This document shows, one piece after another, positions 8,624 through 19,399 of a DNA stretch of 64,000 nt (position 1 is the stretch's first letter; each line of letters begins with the position of its first letter). A program made the position numbers and the translations under genes. Under the pieces are notes generated by a model, which worked only from the letters and a program-made list of their open reading frames with translations, was not told the origin of the DNA and did not search any database. This stretch comes from CAYSPG01 sp964432885 (GTDB taxonomy: Bacteria > Bacteroidota > Bacteroidia > AKYH767-A > OLB10), in assembly GCA_964432885.1 (NCBI GenBank), contig CAYSPG010000011.1, positions 1 through 64,000 on the forward strand, given 5' to 3'.

Positions 8624-8851
8624 TTATTTCTTGCTTAATCTATCTTCCAATTTTTTTACTTTTTTTTCAATGGAAATTAAATATATAAACAATACACTTA
8701 TTACAATTGCTATAACGGCAATTACTACATAAATTTTTCCGTTACTGTGCATGGTGTCGGCCATTTCAACACTGTCTTGTGCAAATACTAATTGGGAAAT
8801 AAATGTCATCAATACCGACAACAAAAATTTTATTCTTCTATTGAGTTCCAT
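8624..8851 (-). CDS. CcmD-like small membrane protein
   Basis: A 75-aa protein between ccmC and ccmE, the position of CcmD, which in System I helps release holo-CcmE from the CcmABC complex. It has a possible signal sequence (KFLLSVLMTFISQLVFAQ), one clear membrane helix (IYVVIAVIAIVISVLFIYLI, about residues 40-59) and a charged C-terminal coiled stretch (EKKVKKLEDRLSKK). CcmD sequences are barely conserved, so the call rests on length, topology and position. It overlaps the ccmC 3' end by 22 bases. Confidence 0.7.
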   Translation of the reverse strand: MELNRRIKFLLSVLMTFISQLVFAQDSVEMADTMHSNGKIYVVIAVIAIVISVLFIYLISIEKKVKKLEDRLSKK

Positions 8852-9486
8852 ATATTTTTAATTCTAATTCGTAAAGTGGTTATCCACACGCCAAGTAAAC
8901 TCCAGCCAATAACAGCAGGATAAAAAACCAAACGCATATTTCTGTCCAAGTCATAATTGCTGAATGCGGGGTTGCCACCGTTGCCGGGGTGCAGTGAATC
9001 GGTTAATCGGGGTAGCACAAAAATAAAAACGAGCATCATCATAAAAGCAAATATTAAATATACACCAGAAATGCGAGCACGTTTCATTAAATCAGGAATT
9101 GCATTTCGTAAAATAAAATAAGCTGAATAAATAAGCATAGCTGCAGCTGCTCCATTAAGTTTTGTATCATTAACCCAATAAGCACCCCATGTGTGTTTGG
9201 CCCAAATCATGCCGGTAAGAAGCCCCGCAATACCAAACACCATTGCTGTAATGGAAAATTGTTCGGCTGTAATATCATTTTTTATTTCGCTGCTGCGTAA
9301 ATATTTTATGCTGTAAACCAAGGCAACAATCATGTGGATAATCATAGCAAACCACATGGTTACATGAAAATATAGATTGCGAATGGTTTCATTTAAAATA
9401 GGCAGTCGTGGAACAGGAACTAAAAAGCCTGCAACAATTGTGTAAAACAATAAAACGATACAAAGTATTTTCCACCAACGAAACAC
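8830..9486 (-). CDS. ccmC: Heme exporter/handling protein CcmC
   Basis: CcmC presents heme to CcmE in System I cytochrome c maturation. The 218-aa protein has six predicted membrane helices and a tryptophan-rich motif WAKHTWGAYWVNDTKLNG (residues 95-112), a slightly diverged WWD domain with Asn where Trp is more common. A conserved His lies in FHVTMWFAM (residue 41). The start is GTG at 9486. A heptamer array abuts the start codon, and the gene overlaps the downstream ccmD-like gene. Confidence 0.92.
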   Translation of the reverse strand: MFRWWKILCIVLLFYTIVAGFLVPVPRLPILNETIRNLYFHVTMWFAMIIHMIVALVYSIKYLRSSEIKNDITAEQFSITAMVFGIAGLLTGMIWAKHTWGAYWVNDTKLNGAAAAMLIYSAYFILRNAIPDLMKRARISGVYLIFAFMMMLVFIFVLPRLTDSLHPGNGGNPAFSNYDLDRNMRLVFYPAVIGWSLLGVWITTLRIRIKNIWNSIEE

Positions 9487-9487
9487 G

Positions 9488-9522
9488 GGAGTTTGGAGTT
9501 TGGAGTTTGGAGTTTGGAGTTT
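9488..9522. repeat. Heptamer tandem repeat (GTTTGGA)4
   Basis: Four perfect GTTTGGA units plus partial units at both ends, one base upstream of the ccmC GTG start. A looser AACTGTA/GTAAACT heptamer stretch follows at about 9535-9564. Together they fill the ccmB-ccmC spacer. Confidence 0.9.
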
Positions 9523-9567
9523 TTTCTAACTGTGAACTGTAAACTTTTCCAAACTGTAAACTGTTTT

Positions 9568-10224
9568 TTATTCCCGCCAAAGGTATGGAAATAAAATAAA
9601 GGCTAAGGCCGGAATCATTACGTTAAGTGATGAAAGCAAGATGATGTATTGGTAATTTACACTCATATCAATACCGTCAATTGCGTTTTTCGAAAGTTTA
9701 ATAAGCATAATTAACAACGGCAGCAAAACCGGAAAACCAAGTATGGTCATAAATGTTGACGATTGTCCTGCTTTGGATGCAATTGCCGAAATCATTGTTA
9801 ATACTGATGAAAGCCCTAAGCAACCAAGTAAAACAGTAATCAGAAACAAAAACATGTTTGCAACCGGGTTGCCCAAAAAAACCATATACACAATTAGTGA
9901 AATGAGTGATAGTACAAACAACAAACATCCGTTGTAAATTATTTTGGCAAGAATTACACTTTGCGGATTTAAAAAAGTGTAATAAAATAATTGTACCCCT
10001 CTGCTCTCCGCCAAAAAACTTTTTGCCACAGCATTTACTGCAGCAAATAAAACCAACAGCCAAAAAAGAGCATTCCATGTTGGAACATCTACGATGCGCT
10101 TAAAACTTAAGTAGCTTATAAAAACACTTGACAAAATATACACCACCATGCCGGCAATAGAAGATTTTGTACGCCACTCAAGTGTAAATTCTTTTTTTAT
10201 TAATGTTGAAATTTCTGATAACAT
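9568..10224 (-). CDS. ccmB: Heme exporter membrane subunit CcmB
   Basis: CcmB is the membrane partner of the CcmA ATPase; the CcmAB complex powers release of holo-CcmE from CcmC. The protein has six predicted membrane helices. I choose the ATG at 10224 (MLSEISTLIKKEFTLEWRTK), the family-typical N-terminus, rather than the longer reading that starts at 10323 inside an inverted-repeat element. Length is then 218 aa, normal for CcmB. It heads the ccm block. No ccmA lies beside it: the upstream neighbour is the divergent bshB1. Confidence 0.9.
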   Translation of the reverse strand: MLSEISTLIKKEFTLEWRTKSSIAGMVVYILSSVFISYLSFKRIVDVPTWNALFWLLVLFAAVNAVAKSFLAESRGVQLFYYTFLNPQSVILAKIIYNGCLLFVLSLISLIVYMVFLGNPVANMFLFLITVLLGCLGLSSVLTMISAIASKAGQSSTFMTILGFPVLLPLLIMLIKLSKNAIDGIDMSVNYQYIILLSSLNVMIPALAFILFPYLWRE

Positions 10225-10244
10225 ATTTTGCAAATGTAAAAATA

Positions 10245-10331
10245 GAACGCTGATGACGCGGATCAGGCTGGTTAGCGCGGATAAAAAAGTGAAATCATTT
10301 AAAATCCGATTAAACTGCGTCATCAGCGTTC
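10245..10331. repeat. MITE-like element with 15-bp perfect inverted ends
   Basis: GAACGCTGATGACGC (10245-10259) is the exact reverse complement of GCGTCATCAGCGTTC (10317-10331). The 87-bp element occupies most of the spacer between divergent ccmB and bshB1, so it lies in both promoter regions. Confidence 0.85.
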
Positions 10332-10362
10332 CATTTCCTTAATTACCTTTGAAAAAAAAATT

Positions 10363-11079
10363 ATGAAACTTGATATTCTCGCTTTTGGCGCACATCCTGA
10401 TGATATAGAACTTTCCTGCTCAGGAACAATTGCTAAATGCATTTCGCAAGGAAAAAAAGTTGGCATTGCTGATTTAACCCGTGGTGAACTAGGTACACGC
10501 GGCACTGCCGACATTCGTGATAAGGAAGCTGAGGAGGCCGGAAGAATTTTAGGTGTTGCCATACGCAAAAATTTAAGATTTAAAGACGGTTTTTTTGTAA
10601 ACGATGAAAAGCATCAATTGGAAATAATTAAGCTGATAAGAAAATTTCAACCTGAAATTGTGTTTGCAAATGCACTTGACGACCGACATCCCGACCATGG
10701 ACGTGCGGCAAAGCTGGTTGCTGATGCTTGTTTTCTTTCGGGGCTAATAAAAATTGAAACAAATGGTGATGACGAACAACAAAAAGCATGGCGGCCCAAG
10801 GCTGTTTATCATTACATACAAGACCGTTACATGAAACCCGATTTTGTGGTTGATGTTTCTGATTTTATAAAACAAAAAACCGAATCGTACATGGCGTTTA
10901 AATCCCAATTTTATGATGCAGATTCTAAAGAGCCTTCAACCTATATTTCTTCACCGGCATTTCTTGATTCGATAACAGCACGTGCAGCAGAATTTGGCCG
11001 GATAATAAACGTAAAATATGCCGAAGGCTTTTGCTCACAAAGGCTTATTGGGATAAAAAATATTTTTGATTTGTTTTAG
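10363..11079 (+). CDS. bshB1: Bacillithiol biosynthesis deacetylase BshB1
   Basis: BshB1 deacetylates GlcNAc-malate to GlcN-malate, the second step of bacillithiol synthesis, in the cytoplasm. The 238-aa LmbE-like (PIG-L) zinc hydrolase shows the metal/catalytic motif AHPDDIE (residues 10-16) and the downstream metal-ligand motif RHPDHGRAA (near residue 105). The substrate-loop sequence LTRGELGTRGT is typical of the Bsh branch. BshA and BshC are not in this window. The start follows the inverted-repeat element by 31 bases. Confidence 0.93.
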   Translation: MKLDILAFGAHPDDIELSCSGTIAKCISQGKKVGIADLTRGELGTRGTADIRDKEAEEAGRILGVAIRKNLRFKDGFFVNDEKHQLEIIKLIRKFQPEIVFANALDDRHPDHGRAAKLVADACFLSGLIKIETNGDDEQQKAWRPKAVYHYIQDRYMKPDFVVDVSDFIKQKTESYMAFKSQFYDADSKEPSTYISSPAFLDSITARAAEFGRIINVKYAEGFCSQRLIGIKNIFDLF

Positions 11080-11083
11080 GAGA

Positions 11084-11264
11084 AGGAAATAGAACACGGA
11101 TACCGATAGCTATCGGTACGGATTCGACTGAAAAAAACGGATTTGAAATTTTTAAAAAAAGAGAGTTGCCAAAACATTATTACCTCATTGTTTTTTTTCA
11201 AAGAAGTAAGAGAAAGGAATTTTTTTAATCCGCGTAAATCCGTTCAATCCGTGTTCTATTTCCT
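11084..11264. repeat. MITE-like element with 18-bp perfect inverted ends
   Basis: AGGAAATAGAACACGGAT (11084-11101) is the exact reverse complement of 11247-11264. Inside lies an 18-bp perfect palindrome at 11101-11118 (core CCGATAGCTATCGG). The 181-bp element fills the gap between convergent bshB1 and the DUF3108 gene and touches the stop codon of the latter. Confidence 0.85.
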
Positions 11265-12034
11265 CACTTCACTTTAGCAATGAAATCATTTGCAAGCCCG
11301 CTGTATTCCTGCAAATCCATTTTTACCGAGCCTACTAAAATTTCGGCTTGTGCGCGAATTACAACTTTGTTTGGGTCATCACTAATCCACACGGTCATGT
11401 CGTCCGAATCTTTAAACACACGCCCCTCTAAAAGTTGCGGGTGAAATTTCAGGCAATTAAAAGTTCCAAGTTTTGTTTTTATTTTTTCGCGACCCACAAA
11501 TTTTATTTTCATAGGAATTACTTCGTCATCAAGATACGAATCAAAAGAAAAAACATCACCCTCTTTTGCATTTTGCAAATTGAGTGTGCGGGCATAGTAG
11601 TACGAGCTGATTAAATCCTGTATGTTTTCGGGTGTAGCAATAGTTGCTTTCTCGCTTGTAGCCGTATTTTTAATTTGGTTAAACGATACGTTCTGACTTT
11701 TTTTATAGTTGCCTTCTTCCACTCTGCGTAAAAAAAGCCATGGAGTGATGGACTGTGCATCAATGTAGCTTTCATAGCGGTCGCGCACTTTAAAAAACCA
11801 GTCGAATGCGCCACGTGTTTGACCGGTGCCAACTACATGATAAGTTTGTCTGCTGCCAACGGGTTTTAGTTCAGGTGCAATTTCGAGTTTTGCAATGCCG
11901 GCATCAATAAAACCATAATGTACGCGGTATTCTAAAACTTCTCCGGTTTTAAATGCGCTATGTTCAATGGTGCGAAGTTTATCTTGCGCATCGGTTGGTT
12001 GAAGAAAAAATGAAATCAGAATTGCTGAAAGCAT
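11264..12034 (-). CDS. DUF3108 domain-containing exported protein
   Basis: A 256-aa exported protein of the DUF3108 family, function unknown. I choose the ATG at 12034 because it yields a normal signal peptide (MLSAILISFFLQPTDAQ); the longer reading to 12184 adds about 50 residues that look like translated spacer. The mature part is beta-rich and begins near FKTGEVLEYRVHYGFIDAG, the family signature, with RDRYESYID and KLGTFNCLKFHP further on. It is probably periplasmic or outer-membrane associated. Confidence 0.82.
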   Translation of the reverse strand: MLSAILISFFLQPTDAQDKLRTIEHSAFKTGEVLEYRVHYGFIDAGIAKLEIAPELKPVGSRQTYHVVGTGQTRGAFDWFFKVRDRYESYIDAQSITPWLFLRRVEEGNYKKSQNVSFNQIKNTATSEKATIATPENIQDLISSYYYARTLNLQNAKEGDVFSFDSYLDDEVIPMKIKFVGREKIKTKLGTFNCLKFHPQLLEGRVFKDSDDMTVWISDDPNKVVIRAQAEILVGSVKMDLQEYSGLANDFIAKVK

Positions 12035-12193
12035 GGTAATTTTATTTAGTTGCCGAAGCAATACAAATAAAAAGCCATGAATAGCCGGTAAATGAAAATC
12101 AAATAAAGAGAATGCTGAATTATGATTTAGGCTGCGTGATTTGAAATTTAAAAAACGCAGAGGCGCAAAGACGCAGAGGTTCACCTAATAAAA

Positions 12194-12847
12194 TTATTGC
12201 TGAATTTCTTCTTCGTTTGAATTTTCGTCAGAAGGTGTTGCTGTTGGTTCTTCAATAATACTTTCATCAACAAATTCTATTTCTTTAATATCAGCCGGTA
12301 TTCCAATTTCATTTTCGTCCAGCTGCACATCTTTAAGTTTTGGTAAATCTTTTGCTGACTTTAATCCAAAATGATCCATAAACGTTTTGCTGATGCTGTA
12401 CAACAACGGTTTGCCGGGACCATCACCTTTGCCTTGTATATAAATCAAATCTTTTTCTAAAAGTTTTTGAATGGAGTAATCACAATTTACTCCGCGAATG
12501 CTTTCTATCTCCGGTTTTGAAACCGGCTGCTTGTATGCAACTATTGCCAGTGTTTCAAGTGCTGCTGTGGTTAATCGTTTTTTAGAACTAATCTGCAACA
12601 TGGTATTGATAAGCGGGTGATATTCTTTCTTACTCAAAAAACGAAATCCATTGGCAATTTCCACCAGTTCAAATGCGTACTCATCGCTTTCATATTTTGT
12701 GGTAAGTTCAGCTATTATCTGTTTAATATTTTCAGTGGTTACTTCCCACCCGTAAGATGCCTTCAATGCACTTTGCATTTCCAATACGGTAATGCTTTGT
12801 TCAGAGGTAAAAATTAGTGCCTCTATGTTTTGTTTTAAGTTCTCCAT
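12194..12847 (-). CDS. scpB: Segregation and condensation protein ScpB
   Basis: ScpB is the winged-helix subunit of the SMC-ScpAB condensin that organises and segregates the chromosome. The 217-aa protein has two winged-helix domains (about residues 5-85 and 90-165), with the conserved segment LTTAALETLAIVAYKQPVSKPEIE followed by SIRGVNCDYSIQKLLEKDLI. The C-terminal 50 residues are acidic and probably disordered. No scpA lies adjacent. The 82-bp spacer to leuS holds a small hairpin (CCCGA/TCGGG, 12881-12897). Confidence 0.92.
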   Translation of the reverse strand: MENLKQNIEALIFTSEQSITVLEMQSALKASYGWEVTTENIKQIIAELTTKYESDEYAFELVEIANGFRFLSKKEYHPLINTMLQISSKKRLTTAALETLAIVAYKQPVSKPEIESIRGVNCDYSIQKLLEKDLIYIQGKGDGPGKPLLYSISKTFMDHFGLKSAKDLPKLKDVQLDENEIGIPADIKEIEFVDESIIEEPTATPSDENSNEEEIQQ

Positions 12848-12929
12848 TTCTTGATTTACGAATTATTGAGTTTACGAAATCCCGATTTTTTTTCGGGACG
12901 ATTTTAGATTTACAATTTGATAAGCGAAG

Positions 12930-16523
<3,594 letters not shown>

Positions 16524-16574
16524 TGCGGTTTTAATCGTGGCGAAAATAAGAAAAGGCAGGCTATCTTATAAAAC

Positions 16575-16607
16575 ACTGGTGCCACGACTTTGAGTCGTGG
16601 CACCAGT
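16575..16607. repeat. Perfect 15-bp inverted repeat, possible terminator
   Basis: ACTGGTGCCACGACT (16575-16589), loop TTG, AGTCGTGGCACCAGT (16593-16607). It lies between the stop of the Spy-like gene and the leuS start, both on the minus strand. It could end the upstream transcript, but no T-tract follows on that strand, so a mobile palindrome is equally likely. Confidence 0.8.
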
Positions 16608-16610
16608 AAG

Positions 16611-17087
16611 CTACTGCCTTCCGGGTCCCCGCTCTCCACCACCTTTCCTATCCTGAATTTTTTTCAAAAGTTCACGTTTAAAATCTTCCTCGCTGCGATA
16701 AAGTTGTGCTACTTTTTTTATGGGCAATACTTGTTTAAATTGTGTATGATACTTTTTCTGAATATCCAATTCGCCTTGCCTGAAAGCAATTTCTCCGTCA
16801 ACCACTTTTTCCACTTCTTTATCGTTTAAGTTTTCAAACTCTTGTTTAGCATCGCGTCTTTCATCTCTGCGCTTTTTACGCAAGTCATCCAATTCTTTTT
16901 GATACTGATTATATACCGGCCAAAAAGTTTTTGCCTCTTCGGGTGTTAAATCCAATCTGTCAGTAATGAACCCTATTTTCATTGATTCAATTTTTTCTTT
17001 GCGCTCTTCCTGATGTTTGCCGGGTTGGGCAAAGGTTTGCACACTTGCTGCAATAGCTATAAGTGTAATTAAAATTTTCTTTTTCAT
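16611..17087 (-). CDS. Spy/CpxP-like periplasmic protein
   Basis: A 158-aa exported protein with a signal peptide (KKKILITLIAIAASVQTFAQ) and a highly charged, all-helical mature part resembling Spy/CpxP/zinc-resistance-associated chaperones. The segment ITDRLDLTPEEAKTFWPVYNQYQKEL is a diverged LTxxQ-type motif. The tail is Gly/Arg rich. I use the ATG at 17087; an in-frame ATG four codons upstream would overlap the preceding stop. It is the third gene of an ECF sigma/anti-sigma/Spy-like set, suggesting an envelope-stress output. Binding partners cannot be told. Confidence 0.75.
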   Translation of the reverse strand: MKKKILITLIAIAASVQTFAQPGKHQEERKEKIESMKIGFITDRLDLTPEEAKTFWPVYNQYQKELDDLRKKRRDERRDAKQEFENLNDKEVEKVVDGEIAFRQGELDIQKKYHTQFKQVLPIKKVAQLYRSEEDFKRELLKKIQDRKGGGERGPGRQ

Positions 17088-17088
17088 T

Positions 17089-17559
17089 TTATAATGCATT
17101 TGCTAAGGTGTTAATGTCTGTATTGTTATCAATTAAATAATTTTCGATGTCTGATGTTTCAGATGTTGTTGTATTATCTTCAGTTGTTAAATCGGCCACT
17201 TCATCAGTAATAATGTTTTCGTCAAGCTGAGAAATTATCTCGTCTTGCGATAAATCATCTACTGTTATAACAGCTTCAATAGTTGTAGCAGGGTTTGTTG
17301 GTTGTAAATATTTATAGCTTCCAAAAGCAATTACTGCAACAACCGGTAAAGCATAAACAGGTTTTAAAACCGATTGCATCAAACCATCCAGCCACGATTT
17401 ATTTTTTTGTGAATGCACTTTATCCGAAACCATCACCGTAAACTTTTCAAAGAAATTCTCCGGTACAGTAAACGAATCTTTTTTAGGAACATTGGCCAAA
17501 TCAGGCGCAATTTCCTTCAATTCGTCTTTAATGCTTTTGTATTCTTTATTATTTTCCAT
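17089..17559 (-). CDS. Probable anti-sigma factor (single-pass membrane protein)
   Basis: A 156-aa protein immediately behind an ECF sigma gene. It has a cytoplasmic N-terminal part of about 65 residues (MENNKEYKSIKDELKEIAPDL...), one membrane helix (VYALPVVAVIAFGSYKYL), and an acidic, Thr/Asp-rich periplasmic tail. Position and topology fit an anti-sigma factor, but no zinc ZAS motif (HxxxCxxC) is present. The ATG at 17559 is preferred over an upstream ATG at 17577. The stop lies one base before the Spy-like gene start. Confidence 0.65.
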   Translation of the reverse strand: MENNKEYKSIKDELKEIAPDLANVPKKDSFTVPENFFEKFTVMVSDKVHSQKNKSWLDGLMQSVLKPVYALPVVAVIAFGSYKYLQPTNPATTIEAVITVDDLSQDEIISQLDENIITDEVADLTTEDNTTTSETSDIENYLIDNNTDINTLANAL

Positions 17560-17592
17560 TCTGCTATTAGGATGCAATTTGCAACTAAAAGT

Positions 17593-18141
17593 TTAATCTC
17601 CTTTTATAATTTTTTCAATCTTTTGCACGGCTATATGGTATGATGCCTTTAATGCTCCCACTGAAGTGCCTGTAACCTCACTCATCTCTTCGTATTTCAT
17701 TTCATCATAATAGCGCATGTGAAATACCGCTCTTTGTTTCTCTGGCAAAGTTAAAATTGCCTTTTGTAGTTTCATTTGTAGCTGGTCGGCTCGCAAGGTG
17801 GGTTCGTTATTTAATTTATCAGCCAACTCATGTTCAACATCGCCAATAGGCAAAAAGAAACGTTTACTTTTATTTTTAAGAAACGTTAAGCACTCGTTTG
17901 TTGCAATGCGGTAAAGCCAGGTAAAAAGTTGTGAGTCTTCTCTAAAGTTTTCTAAACCCTTCCATGCTTTTATAAAAGTATTTTGTGCTATGTCACTTGC
18001 ATCATCATGGTCAAGCACCATACGCCTAATGTGCGAGTAAACACGCTGCTGGTATTTCCGCACAATTAAATTAAAAGCATAATTGCTTGTATGCGGATTG
18101 CGAAATTGTTCTAATAATTCCTGGTCGGTAAGTTCGTTCAT
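17593..18141 (-). CDS. ECF-type RNA polymerase sigma factor
   Basis: A 182-aa sigma-70 family protein with only regions 2 and 4. Region 2 spans about residues 20-90 (DDASDIAQNTFIKAWKGL, then FREDSQLFTWLYRIATNECL), and region 4 about 120-175 (LPEKQRAVFHMRYYDEMKYEEMSEV then GALKASYHIAVQKIEK). It likely controls the two genes behind it, a membrane anti-sigma candidate and a Spy-like protein, and other envelope-stress genes. Confidence 0.92.
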   Translation of the reverse strand: MNELTDQELLEQFRNPHTSNYAFNLIVRKYQQRVYSHIRRMVLDHDDASDIAQNTFIKAWKGLENFREDSQLFTWLYRIATNECLTFLKNKSKRFFLPIGDVEHELADKLNNEPTLRADQLQMKLQKAILTLPEKQRAVFHMRYYDEMKYEEMSEVTGTSVGALKASYHIAVQKIEKIIKGD

Positions 18142-18283
18142 AGTTTAAATACTAAAACTCAAAAATTATTTTTAAAAGTGGAGTTAAACAGTTTTTGCTG
18201 TTTCCTTTTTTGAGTTTATTTCCTTAGTATTTATTTTTTCAAATTCTTCAAACCGTAAAAAACTAACTGAATGATTATTGCTG

Positions 18284-18310
18284 TTCCCTCTTTGGGGGCT
18301 AGGGGGGCTT
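18284..18310. repeat. GC-rich repeat copy I (TTCCC...GGGGGGCTT)
   Basis: A 27-base copy of the repeat found at 19374-19399, in the same orientation. It ends exactly at the stop codon of the transketolase C-terminal subunit gene. Confidence 0.75.
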
Positions 18311-19281
18311 TAACCAATTATTTTCTCCGTTTTTCTTTTCATCACCTGCTGCACTGCCCTCACAATATCAGGTGAATCCAAACCATATTTTACAAGCAAA
18401 TCATCAGGCGTTCCGCTTTCGCCAAACGAATCTTTTACTGCAACCATTTCAACAGGTGTAGGATTATGCCTTGAAAGCAATTGGCAAATGCTATCACCTA
18501 ACCCTCCATTCATCTGATGTTCTTCAGCCGTAACCACACATCCTGTTTTGCGCGCTGACTCTATGACTGCTCTTTCGTCCAAGGGTTTAATGGTGTGTAT
18601 ATTTATTATTTCGGCATTTATTCCCATTTCTGCTAATTGCTCACCGGCCTTAATTGCTTTCCAAACCAAATGTCCGGTCGCAAAAATGCTCACATCAGTT
18701 CCTTCGTTTAACATCAGTGCTTTTCCTATTTCAAACTTTTGATTTGCATCAATAAATATGGGCCATGATGGTCGGCCAAAACGTAAATACACAGGGCCGT
18801 TGTAATTTGCAATAGCAATAGTTGCTGCTTTAGTTTGATTATAATCGCATGGATTTATCACAACCATGCCCGGCAACATTTTCATCAAACCAATGTCTTC
18901 TAATATTTGATGTGTTGCTCCATCTTCGCCTAATGTAAGGCCTGCATGTGAGGCACAAATTTTTACATTCTTACCCGAGTACGCAATGGACTGACGAATT
19001 TGGTCATAAACTCGTCCGGTTGAGAAATTTGCAAACGTTCCTGTAAAAGGAATTTTTCCACCAATAGTTAGCCCTGCTGCTATGCCCATCATGTTTGCTT
19101 CGCCAATGCCACATTGAAAAAAGCGGTGTGGAAATTCTTTTTGAAAAGCATCCATTTTTAACGAACCTGTTAAGTCGGCACAAAGTGCCACTACGTTAGG
19201 ATTTGTTTTTCCAAGTTCGAGCAATCCTGCTCCAAAACCTGAACGTGTATCTTTTTTCTCGGTGTATGAGTGTTTTTTCAT
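18310..19281 (-). CDS. Transketolase C-terminal subunit
   Basis: The 323-aa pyrimidine-binding half of a split, thiamin diphosphate-dependent transketolase, which moves two-carbon units between sugar phosphates in the pentose phosphate pathway. The catalytic Glu lies in GIGEANMMGIAAGL (near residue 80), and the rest of the pyrimidine domain follows (FANFSTGRVYDQIRQSIAYSG; ASHAGLTLGEDGATHQ). The C-terminal domain begins near residue 190. The partner N-terminal subunit is encoded upstream, separated by a VWA gene. GC-rich repeats lie on both sides of this gene. Confidence 0.93.
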   Translation of the reverse strand: MKKHSYTEKKDTRSGFGAGLLELGKTNPNVVALCADLTGSLKMDAFQKEFPHRFFQCGIGEANMMGIAAGLTIGGKIPFTGTFANFSTGRVYDQIRQSIAYSGKNVKICASHAGLTLGEDGATHQILEDIGLMKMLPGMVVINPCDYNQTKAATIAIANYNGPVYLRFGRPSWPIFIDANQKFEIGKALMLNEGTDVSIFATGHLVWKAIKAGEQLAEMGINAEIINIHTIKPLDERAVIESARKTGCVVTAEEHQMNGGLGDSICQLLSRHNPTPVEMVAVKDSFGESGTPDDLLVKYGLDSPDIVRAVQQVMKRKTEKIIG

Positions 19282-19292
19282 TGCGTAAAATT

Positions 19293-19399
19293 AAGCCCCC
19301 TAACCCCCGAAGAGGGAATGAGGTAGTTATTAAATATTTGTTTTATAATTTTTGTTTTGATTTCATTTTGCTGTTCCCCCTTCGGGGGTTAGGGGGCTT
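19293..19399. repeat. MITE-like element with 26-bp inverted ends
   Basis: The left arm (19293-19318, starting AAGCCCCCTAACCCCC) and right arm (19374-19399) are inverted repeats matching at 25 of 26 positions. The 55-bp interior is AT-rich. It fills the spacer between the VWA gene and the transketolase C-subunit gene and stops one base short of the VWA stop codon. Confidence 0.85.

Noticed and set aside
10225..10323. Upstream extension of ccmB
   Set aside because: It translates the inverted-repeat element and is not CcmB-like; the ATG at 10224 gives the family N-terminus.
12035..12184. Upstream extension of the DUF3108 gene
   Set aside because: It precedes a normal signal peptide and resembles translated spacer.
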